Source: Ectocarpus siliculosus
Taxonomy: Eukaryota; Sar; Phaeophyceae; Ectocarpales; Ectocarpaceae
Direction: 5' to 3'
NCBI GenBank assembly: GCA_000310025.1
Contig: FN649752.1
Span: 2,785,639 to 2,810,985 of the forward strand
DNA: 25,347 nucleotides
Below the pieces are notes generated by a model. That model worked only from the letters and a program-made list of their open reading frames with translations, ran no database searches and was not told where the DNA came from. The translations under genes and the position numbers were made by a program. How positions within the stretch are numbered: position 1 is the first letter of the stretch; the number at the start of each line of letters is the position of its first letter. Below are positions 9,783-19,536 of this stretch, one piece after another.

Positions 9783-10438
9783 GCTGCTGCTGCTGCTGTT
9801 GATGCGTCACGTTGTGTTTTCCTTCTTCAAGGTCCGCGCGCGGGACTTTCGCGCCGAGTTCGCGTGGTCTACGTTCCATTCGGTCGGCCCTTCGCAAGGC
9901 CGTGTCACCACACTGTTTTCGCGATCAACATCGCGATCAACAATCAACACTGACCACCGCGTTGGTGCGCCAAGGAGGGCATCCACGACCAGATATCCCA
10001 GCCCACAACCATCGATACACCTTTTTCACGCACGCACACAAAGAAGTGGAACCTACAAGTGCATCCTCCTCTCTCTCGCTTCTAAACCCCACTGATCGGT
10101 CGTACTATATTATTACAACGTACTGGCTGCCGTGGCAGCTCTCTTACTTACCTCCACCTCATCGATTCTACGAACGCGCCCGCCCACACATCAACGCCCA
10201 CGAGAAAGTAGCCGTCCTCGCAGGCAAAGTCGTGCTCGATGGTGAAGTCGGAGGCCAGGTCGGGGTTTCCCGCCGTGGAAGAGGCCGGACCGGCATCGCA
10301 GTAGTTCTCGCCCTTCACAGCAGGCAGGATTTTCAACGGGCCGCCGCCAGTTGAGGAGAGGAGAACCAGGGCTCCGAGCACAGCGACGACGCTGCCGCCT
10401 CGGCTGCTGTTGGTGGTGGTTGTGGTACGCCGTCGCAT
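7320..10438 (-). CDS. Type I membrane protein with two Cys-Glu-Asp-Gly modules (lectin-like), 4 exons
   Basis: Proposed coding exons are 10438-10152, 9722-9528, 8223-8054 and 7585-7320: 918 nt, 305 aa, all phases consistent. Residues 1-40 form a signal peptide (MRRRTTTTTNSSRGG, then the hydrophobic SVVAVLGALVLLSS). The ectodomain holds two modules: CEDGYFLVGVDVW...C in exon 1 and CEDGAYATGVRQW...C in exon 3, each with 23-24 residues between the cysteines. A GPFGDGG joint forms across the exon 2/3 splice. This pattern recalls beta-prism (jacalin-like or VMO-I-like) lectins; the family call is tentative. Exon 4 gives one membrane helix (WSIVGGAALGVWVFTFFAAL), a basic stop-transfer RGKK and an acidic tail with a duplicated SSTAATAG. 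A cell-surface or wall-binding role is inferred. It is head to head with RAD52. Confidence 0.65.
8054..8223 (-). CDS. Exon 3 of the lectin-like membrane protein
   Basis: The acceptor has a good pyrimidine tract (TTTTTTTATCATTCAG). One base completes a Gly codon, then DGGNYSSVSTSTSCEDGAYA. The exon carries the second Cys module, including AVYGIMLQC, and ends CACTAG before GTGCGT (donor at 8053). It leaves one base of a codon. Confidence 0.65.
8224..9527 (-). other. Intron 2 of the lectin-like gene
   Basis: About 1.3 kb without a supported exon. It contains an 18-bp tandem duplication, GTGTGTATTAGAAAGGT, at 9328-9345 and 9346-9363. Several open frames on both strands here lack recognisable content. 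Confidence 0.5.
9328..9363. repeat. 18-bp tandem duplication
   Basis: Two adjacent copies of GTGTGTATTAGAAAGGT plus one variable base. Confidence 0.85.
9528..9722 (-). CDS. Exon 2 of the lectin-like membrane protein
   Basis: The acceptor is CGCATAG before 9722. One base completes the split Arg codon, then CSNGDESPTSDN follows. It ends at CGG before GTATGT (9527-9522), leaving two bases. The encoded stretch DGAITAIEATAHTN then LEFLGLMYIGGFYF looks like alternating beta strands. Unspliced reading would stop at a TAG eight codons later, so a shorter protein is possible if this donor is not used. Confidence 0.6.
9750..9800. repeat. GTT/GCT triplet microsatellite
   Basis: Eleven GTT units are followed by five GCT units. 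It lies in intron 1 of the lectin-like gene, about 30 bp upstream of the exon 2 acceptor (read as AGC/AAC on the gene strand). Poly-Val, poly-Leu and poly-Gln frames across it are artefacts of the repeat. Confidence 0.9.
10152..10438 (-). CDS. Exon 1 of the lectin-like membrane protein
   Basis: The ATG at 10438 sits in GGAACCATGC and is chosen over upstream in-frame starts because a clean signal peptide follows it directly. The exon ends GTGGAG before GTAAGT (10151-10146), a consensus donor, leaving two bases of a codon. It encodes the signal peptide and the first Cys module. Confidence 0.7.
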
Positions 10439-12060
10439 GGTTCCAAATCTTTGTCGTGTGATGAATAACACGGAAAGCAAAAAAACAAAAAGAAGACCGT
10501 TGGGATACATGAGCGTTCGGAAGGAGAGCGCGGCAGTTTTCGTTGGGGGGGCTGTTTCGAACAATATTGGCTCATCTTGCCTCTCTTACGGCATTATCAT
10601 GCGCATGCGATTGTTGTCTACCGCGAACACAGATGTTTGCTTTCTGCAGGAAAAGTGGCGAAGCTGGTACGAATACATCACAGCAAAGCCTCCCAGTGCA
10701 CTTGGTAGAACAATTGACATGATCACAATTGGTATTATAGAACAATAGTGCACGTTAGCATAACATGTATCATCATGTAGAGCGCGGTGCTGTGTGACTG
10801 CCGACCGGCATTGATTGCAGCAGTCCCACCTGTTTGCTACCACTCTTCCCTCTAAGCAGCAACATTACACTCATCCAAAGCTCGCGATACTACTGCCATA
10901 AGTGTAGACTACATGTGGTGTAGGTGTAGACTACTGTTTACCGTGTGCACATGTACTTGCGCTGGAGCAAACAAGGGCTGCCGTGAATATATATATGCAT
11001 ACCATGTGGGTCTTTACACAGAGTGGAGACCCGGTTCGCTGCGCGTCACTGGATTTGCTACAAACAGCTTTTCGCACTATAGATTCAGGCATCCATTGTA
11101 CTGCCAGGCATCTCATATCGGCAGCTCTTCTCACCTTCTCTACTGCTGCTGTAGCTGCTGAAGTTGTTCTGGCACTCCTAGACTGTAACGACGGACCACA
11201 ACCCGCCGCGTTACAAATAACTGCGCCCAAGGGTCCAGTCGCCCTACAGCGTATCCCCCACGCCTAACAAGCAACCCTGCCTTTCGTCTTCTTCCTCTCG
11301 TGGGGTAGACGTCGACAATAGCTGCAAGATCTCGCAGAAAACGGGACGGTTGATGGGCTTTCAGGTCTCAGTTGATCGGCGTCCTCTCGTCCTCTCGTCC
11401 TCTCGTTCTCTCACTGTCACGGAGAGGAGTGGGAACGTGCGAACAGGCAAACAAAAGTGTTTCCGGTTCCGTGGCTTGAAAGAGAAAAAGAGAAGAAATT
11501 TCCGAGGGCTCACGTTGTAGCCGCTTTCTCTGTGTGTTTTGCTTCTATTTGCACAGCCGGCTGTCTTGTTCATTTGGTGCTCTTCATCTCTCAAAATGTT
11601 TGCGACTCTCTCAGTACTGGCGTAATTAGTTGGCTGGTGTACTCTCTACTGGTCTACTGCTGTGCTTTGTACATGCCGTCTCTAACATTTTTTCAAAATT
11701 TCAAATTCAAGCACATTTTTGAACGGGAACGGTCTTCTGCAATATCACTGATGTGAACACGACGTGCCTGGACTCTCAAAGCTCTTTACAACACGAGGTG
11801 AGGTCACAGCCATTCTTCGCGCTGCAGCGGAGCTGTGCTGTGGACAGCAGTAGCTGCAACGCTACCACAACCACGGACAAGAGTTGCCAGTTGTGACTGC
11901 ACATCTTGCATCTTGCCGGTAGGGGCTCCGCAATTGCGAACTCAGAAAAAATTACCCCCTACGCAATGCTTTATATTCGGCCGCGTTCCCCCCTCTGGCG
12001 AATTGCATACACTATTACAATTGCGGTACAAATGCACACATTCGCATTGCACTGTCCGAC
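10439..12060. promoter_or_regulatory. Shared upstream region of the divergent gene pair
   Basis: About 1.6 kb between the start codons of the minus-strand lectin-like gene and the plus-strand RAD52 homologue. It must hold both 5' UTRs and promoters, but I recognise no defined promoter motif. A short tandem repeat of CGTCCTCT (four imperfect copies) lies at 11380-11413. No convincing coding frame was found. Confidence 0.5.
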
Positions 12061-12171
12061 ATGGAACCGACGTCCTACAACGCGGAGCGGCAGGGAGCAT
12101 CCGGCCAAGGGGCGCAATGGATTTTCGGGACCGACAAGTTCAGCGATGAAGATCATGCAAGGATACAACAG
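12061..12171 (+). CDS. RAD52: RAD52 exon 1
   Basis: The start ATG lies in GACATGG. It encodes 37 residues ending DHARIQQ, the start of the RAD52 domain. The donor GTTGGT is non-consensus but sits exactly where homology continues into exon 2. Confidence 0.8.
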
Positions 12172-15100
12172 GTTGGTCACGTGAAACGCAAAAAAAAATT
12201 AGGGTGCCCGTTTGCTTTTGTTACCCTGCAGCAGCCTGCTGTACTAGTCTATAGTAACATCTGTACACCTCCAGGGCGTCTCTCGTTTTCTCCCTGTCTC
12301 CAAGTTTCAGGAGTGCATGCTGGCCTTCTTTCTATTTTGCAATTACAATTCTAAGCAATTTGATTCGGGAAGAGGCCTTCAAAAACTTGTTGTGCTCGTC
12401 AGCCGCGTGCCACAGTGGCGGCAGTCCTAGGTAGTGGCAGCAGCGGTAGCTGATCGCCTAGTGGCAGTAGTGGTAGCTGAAGGCCCACGGGAGCACCATA
12501 ATGCATTGACATGGCCGTCTCACAAGCGAGCGCCACCATAGCAGTAGCAAGGCATTGGCAGCGCAGTAAAAGTAGGACCTGATGGTACTACGAAATCGTC
12601 GACTGCACCCATTGACATGGCAAGTCGCACAAGATACCACCCCCTTTGCACCCAATTTTCGATTTTTGGAAGCGTTAGTGCTCTGGAACTAAATGGCACC
12701 GCGACGGTGCCGAATATTGCGACGTCGGACTGTCTCGTCCAGAGCTTCCTACACCCATCCTTTGACGTTAGCATCATATCCGTCTTGGGGCAACCGAGCT
12801 TTGAAAATCAGTCACAGAGGATTGGTATCTTGTGCAACTAAGTACTGAAATTGAACGGGTAGCGGCTTGTCTCAACCACCGCCCACAGGCAGGACCTACA
12901 TGACTCACACTGCTGTGTGACGAGTTGTGAACACGTTATGGAGGACAAGGTAGGAAAGCTGCAAGACGCAGTAATCGACGTGGTGAAAAATAGCTCATCG
13001 CTTAAGGAAAGCATGAGAAGCCGTGTCCCAATGATGATGAGGGACAATGGTACAACATGGTAATAGCGGGTAAGGGTTGTAATCGTAGACTAATATTGTA
13101 GAAAGGTGAACAATAGTCTACTGAGAACGAAACTCTGTTGTTTTGACGTAATGCATGGAAATAATACGAGTTACTGCAGCAACTAGGGACAACTTGGAGA
13201 GAAGGATAGCAGCTGAGAGAAGCATGAGTAACCCGGATACCGTTATGCTGTTGATGGGGGCGTGTCGAAATACAGCGAATTAATAGTACTACACACATCC
13301 TGCAGCAGTAAGGCGCTGTATTTCAACACTACAGCAGTCAACACCAATCCTGCCGAACGCGAAACGCATGGTAGTTTGAGAACGCGACGCTCCTTCCTGC
13401 TTTGTACACAGCGGAGTAGCGGTCTTGACGGCGCTACACAGCGCCGTACGCGACACAACGGACGGCCCCCGCAGCCTCTTCTCCCGCCTTTTTGGCACCC
13501 CTAGGGCAGTACATACAATTCAACGACTGAAACATGAACATACTCAGCCCTTTTTTCGCTTGTATTCGGCACCCCTAACATAACATGAGATCTATCTTTT
13601 GGACCAATTCTTCGTGCATCTTACAAATCCTCATGAAATCACAAGAGAGACTACCCGTTGAGAATACGATTTTCGCGGCCAGATACACCCGGCTGTGCCT
13701 CACCCGTCGGACGTCGACCTTCTGTTGCTGTGTGCGTGCGTGCGTGTGTTTGTCCATTTCGTGCAGGCCCTCAACACTGCTCTCAGCTGGGATCAGATCA
13801 ACTCCAGACCAGGCGGCGGCGGGAAAAAGGTAGACCATGCTTTTCGGAAACCTTTTCGTCGCGCTCGTGTGAGGAGGACGCCTCGCGTGCCGCTCAGCGC
13901 TAGGTAGCTGTGTTTCGGCCTGGCTCCCCCAAGAGCTGCTTCTCCCTGTTTTGCGGTTCCCTTCCCCCATCTGTTGTTGTCTTTGCTGGGGGCCTCCTGT
14001 CGTCCCTGTCGACTGCGTGCTCGCTCGAATGAGTATATTTGATGGCGGCGATATTCCGATCTCCCGTCTGATTCGCATTGCTGTGTTGTTTTCTGTGCCC
14101 CACTACCGAACCGGTGCCGGTGTCGGGAAACGCTGACGCTAGTGCCCGAATGGCTGCGTGTGAGGGCCGGGCCAGTTTTTGGTGTTAACTTCCGTGAGCG
14201 CGGCCCATTTTTGTTTTGCGGGAACACGCCGTGAGGCGTTTGATCACACCTTGTAATGGAGTGAGCGCACCCCTACCTACCACACACGATACACGATATT
14301 GGGAAACGAACACCTTGGGGAAGGAATCCTATTGTTCAGCTACACTACAACAGGCCAGGATGAGCCGAAAGAGAGCCTCGGCGCCTCAGCAGGGCCGTGG
14401 GGCCTCAGCATGGCCGTTTCCCATTCTTTGCGGCCGAAAAAAATAAACATGGCTCTTGCACAGACTAGCAGTGCCGGGTGATCGCCTAGTGTCGTTGCAT
14501 TCCGCTGGCAAGAACCCTGGGAACGCTGAGATACGATAACCGTTGTACCTCATCGGTCCGTTCGTGGGGGCGGGAGGACGTGCACCCCCTGGCATAAAAC
14601 CTCGGGTTGTTGCTGTCGGAAGGGTGCTGAGCGCACCGTAGTAAATGGCAGCGCTGCCCGTACAGCAGACTACGGAGAAATGCTAGCTCGGCACGGATGA
14701 AAAAGTCAAGCTGTGTTGCTGTTGCTGTTTGCATAGCGCCGGTGGCTCTGAGTAGTCCCGGTTAGCTGGTCTGGCACCTATCGGCCACGATTCCTGCTGT
14801 ACCCTTGTCCCTGTGTTGTACCCTATTGTGCCCATGCTGTAGTGCAATGGTGAACCACACACCTTTTGGGAAACCCCATGTTTGAAACGGAACAATTTTT
14901 TTTTGTCGGGGACGCTTTTTCCCTACCCCTGACCGTGGCTGTTTCCCGTCCGTGCAGGTGCCCTACCTCGCCGGACACACGGTGATTGAAAACGCAAACA
15001 AGGTTTTCGGGTTCGCCGGCTGGGACTCGTCCATCCTGCACCTCAGCTTGGACTACGTGAGCGCACAATTTCTAACTCACATGGTAGTACACTATTGTAG

Positions 15101-18100
15101 AGACACTGAGAAAGAGGAAGAGAAACGGCGCGACAAGGAAGGCCGTCTGCTTTGTTGCCAACTCCGAGAGTGCGCACGTTCTGTCAGCGTCTCCATCGTG
15201 CATCGTCCACGTCGTGTGTAAGACCCCCTAGGACTACATGAGGAGTGGATACTGAACCGGGACAAGAGTCGAGGAATCAGACACAGGACAATATATGATG
15301 GAGTTTGCGACATCGTCGGCATTGCGCGCTCCTACCGCGTTTCCATTTGGAACGGGGGCGTGCGAGCGGTGCGAACGGCGCAGTCCCCGCTCGTTCCGCC
15401 CCCCTCCGGCGCTACGCCAGCCGAAGCCCCGGCCGGGGGCGTAGGAGCGGTGACAGCGGCGTTTCCGCCGCTCGCACCGTCCGTCCCAAACGTAAACCCG
15501 GTGGGAGCGGGGAATGCCGGCGATGTCGAAACGACCCCGAGTAAGAGTACGGCAGGAATGGATAATGAAGCGGGGAGGAATCAGGAAAGACACTCTACAA
15601 GGCGTAGTGCGAGCACCGTGGCAGGAGGCGATGCAAGAACATGTCAAGAGCAAACACAGATATACATATCGTAGAGGACGCACTCTTCGTTCCTTCCACA
15701 CTCCGCAACAATAGAGATGACGGGGCAATGGGACCGTCAGACAGACAGCTAACCTCTGCACCATCAACCACCAGCGATTCGAGCGACAACGGCGTTCGAC
15801 CACCTCTTAGACTGCTACAGTACTTGAACGGCCTACCCGCTTTACTCAGCGATTCAGAGTTTTTGCGCGGGTGTGTTGTTGTTCCTCCACAGCTTGCAGC
15901 AAGCGCAACCAGGAAGTAGAGACGTGCGTGTTCGAAACTGCTGTACACAGGTACCTATGACCAAGGTGTGTTCTTCGCTGTTCTACTGCCCGCTACTGCT
16001 GCTGCTGTGCTGGAATGAATGTAACAGCTGCTTCAAAGAACATGACAGACTCTCAAAGGCGAACAGTCGCCAAGAAACAGAAGGGAACATGACCCCCGAA
16101 CAGCCTCCACTGCTGAAGACCAGCCAACACCAATATATAACTGTTTCTTTTTAGTAGACAATGGTGTGTACGACACCCTGACGGCTGGTGGGGCATGCCC
16201 CCCACGGACTCTGGAGTGTTGCGACATCGTCGGTAATGCCCGCTCCCACCGGGTTTATGTTCGGGACGGGAGGTGCAAATAGCGTAAACGGCGCAGTCAG
16301 CGCTCCTCCGCCGCCCCGCCGGCGCTAGGCCGGGGGTGTAAGGGTGATGACTGGGCCGACAGCGCCGTTTGCACCTCCGTCCCGAACGTAAACCCGGTGG
16401 GAGCGGGCACTACCGACGATGTCGTACCACCCCCGAGTCCGTGGGGGGCATGCCCCACAAGCCGTCAGGGTGGGTCGTGCAGCGACAAGTCCTGCCGGCG
16501 CGATACCCAAGGGCAGAACCGCAGCACCATTGAATGTATTATGGGACATGGCTGGAAGGCGTTTTCGTTGGCGGTGTGAGTAGTGTAGTTTCATGTAGGA
16601 GCTTGTTCTGTGCGGTTGTTTGTGGCTTTTCTCACAAGAAGAGGGAAAGAAGTCGCTGAAGCCTTCCCGCGTTAGTAGATGAGGCAAGCACCGCAGGGGG
16701 GAATCGTAGACAAATACAAAACCGAACTTAAAGAATTTACCTTCCCTCTGCATGTAAGACCCCGGCTGGCTAGTCGAGCACGCAATACCGAAAGTTGTAG
16801 ACTCACGTCCAGAGTAGACTGTAAGCGCCAACACACACGCACCTGGTACGTTCTCCGCCAGTCTTCCTGTTGTAAGGGTAACTCTTTTTTCTTTTCATTT
16901 TTGGTGACGATGTAGTGATCGCTGATGCCTTGATGTACGGCTGCGGCTGTAGCTGAAGTTGGGCCATGCATGAGCGCGATAAAGAAGGTGACGGCAGGCA
17001 GAAGTGGTGGTGCGTCCTGTGCAGGGAAGAACGCGAAGGGAGAGAAACAAGAAAAATTCAACAGCATCATCTGTGTTTATCGAGTCGACGACAACAGCTG
17101 CATGAAACAGCAGCAGCAGCACCCAACGCCACAATGCAACATCTGCGAACAGCATCTATTGTGCTTACCGAATTGACAATAGCAGCTCCATGAAACAGCA
17201 GCAGCAGCACCCAACGCCACAATGCCAACAACTGCGACTATTTAGTCACAACACCGACGCCGACATGGTGAAAACACGCCAGCTCGAGAAGAGCGAGGAC
17301 GGCAGGTTCTGGATGGCGGGCGCGACGGCCATCGTGCGGATAACAGTGGCGAACGGCTGCGGCCATGAAGATGTCGGCAACTCGCACATGAAGGACAAGG
17401 ACAAGGGAGAGGTCCTCAGCAGGGTGAAGAAGGTGCGGTGGTGTTCGCCAAGAGGGCACCAGCATGCTCTGTGCGTATTGGACCTTTTTGCAGAGGGGTC
17501 CTCTTTAGCGGCCACTGTTGTGGTGTGCTCTATTCGTGTTGGCCCTTCTGCATGGGGGTCCTGTTGAGGGGATGGATCAGAGGACATGCCTCGCGCTCGG
17601 TGCACATTGTGTAGCGCGAGTCCTGCATGGTCTCATCCGAGGCCTTTGGCTTGCTGCTGCTGCTTGCTGCTGCTGCTGCTGATGATGATGATGATGCTGA
17701 TGCTGATGCTGCCGCCACAGGCCGCGGTCACCGACGCGAAGAAGAGAGCGCTCAGGCTCTTTGGCACCCAGCTGGGCTCGCAAATGATGGACAAAGAGGT
17801 GAACAACGACAATGCGCGCGGGTCTGCCAGCTTTCCGTAAGCCTTTTTTAAGCGCGTTGACGAGACGATAGTCATTCGCGACAGGCGTGGCTCGCCACAG
17901 GCCCGATAGGGTTCCTCCCCGTTATTCCTGTGACACATGTTTAACGCGTGGATGGGTGTCGCTTCGCACGCCCCCCACCCAACCGGGGATGCCCCAGGGA
18001 GATGGAACCGAGCGGTATTTTGTTGTGTGTGGCTTGCTGTCTTGCCTCCTGTGTTGCGAAAAAGCTTTTTCTCATCGGCGCCGCCATGGTCAAAAGTTGC

Positions 18101-18454
18101 GTTTGTCTCCGCGCACTTATGTATGTGTCGTCTTCGCGGGACAATAGATGGGTGCCTGCAGGACACACGTCGCTAACGTGAGTCGTCAGTCAGAAACGAG
18201 CGTGTGTGTTTGTCACGGTGATGTTTGTCCATCTAGTTTGTTTCTTTTTTGCGGTTTTCCCACAGGGCTTGAAGGAAACCGAGATCACCCACAAACAGAA
18301 CCAGAGAGAGCTCAAGGCCAACCAGCAGCGGGAGGCCAGAATGCGTAAGGAGCAGATGCAGCAGCAGCAGCAGCAGTCTCATCACGACCAGACGGGCGGG
18401 TCACCGCGGTCAAGCGTTTGCCCCGCCGGGCGGCCGCCACCCCAACAGCAGCAA

Positions 18455-18511
<57 letters not shown>

Positions 18512-18542
18512 CAACAGCAACCGCAACAACAGCAGAGCCCCA

Positions 18543-18583
<41 letters not shown>

Positions 18584-19454
18584 CAGAGATCGCATATCCC
18601 GAACGGCCGGCCACACACACCGCAGCCAGGACAGCAGGCCCCCCCTCTCGCTGGAAGCGGTGGTGGCGGCGGCAGTGGTGTTGGTGCCCCACCCCCCCGA
18701 GCCAACATTCCTCAACACTCGCCCCGAGTAGCTTCTGGCAACAGCAGCGGTGGCGGCGGCAGTGGCGGTGGCGGTAGCGGTGGCGCTTCAAGCCCCCGCG
18801 TGGTTTCGCAGCAGGTTCCTCCGGTGCCGTCGGGCGGAGGAGGCCCCACGATGACAGCCCCGGGGGCGGCGGCGGTAGTGGCGGGGCGAGGCCCGCTGCG
18901 CGAGTCGTCCCCGAACAAGGCGGCCGCCTTTGAAAACAACGCCGGCGGCAGCGGCAGCGGCAGCGGCAGCGGCAGCGGCAGCAGCGCGGGCACCTCGGGG
19001 CACCGCCGATTCGTGGACCCCATGGTGGACCCAGGAGGGGGGGGGGGTGGAGGTGGGGGCACGCCGGCGATGCCATCGTTTCCCGGCAGCCCCGCGTTTG
19101 ACTACGCGGTCGGGGACGGGTGTGGAGATCGAGGCGCAAGCAGGCCTCCCGGGGAGCCACCGACAACAACAGCAGCAAGAGGACGGGAAGGAGGCGAGGG
19201 GGACGAATACGATATGTCGCAGGCGGTGAGGAGTCTCGAACGATATCTATATATACTCTTCATGTATTTTTTTTTTGTTTTTCCTTCTCGTTTATGAACA
19301 CGTTTCCCCTATAACCGTACCCTCGGATAGTGCGTGTTTGCGCTCTTGAGATTCCCTTGACTAGCAACGTCTTTCGCCGAAAGCTCGCGTCAGAGTTTTT
19401 TTTTGTGTTTCTTCGTACGAGTCTTGTTATGATGAGAATCTTCATTGTTTGACA

Positions 19455-19536
<82 letters not shown>

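Larger units (their letters stand above)
15057..17282 (+). other. RAD52 intron 3, carrying two MITE-like elements
   Basis: 2,226 bp, the longest intron, starting GTGAGC. It contains two related palindromic elements and an 88-bp tandem duplication. No transposase frame was found. Confidence 0.75.

Noticed and set aside
17799-17842. Donor GTAAGC at 17837 as the end of RAD52 exon 5
   Set aside because: It has a better consensus, but it leaves phase 2, which does not fit exon 6. The GTGAAC donor keeps frame and fits the family end of the domain.
18312-19178. Long antisense frames of Ala, Leu or Cys runs
   Set aside because: They are complementary readings of the CAG and GGC repeats in RAD52 exon 6.
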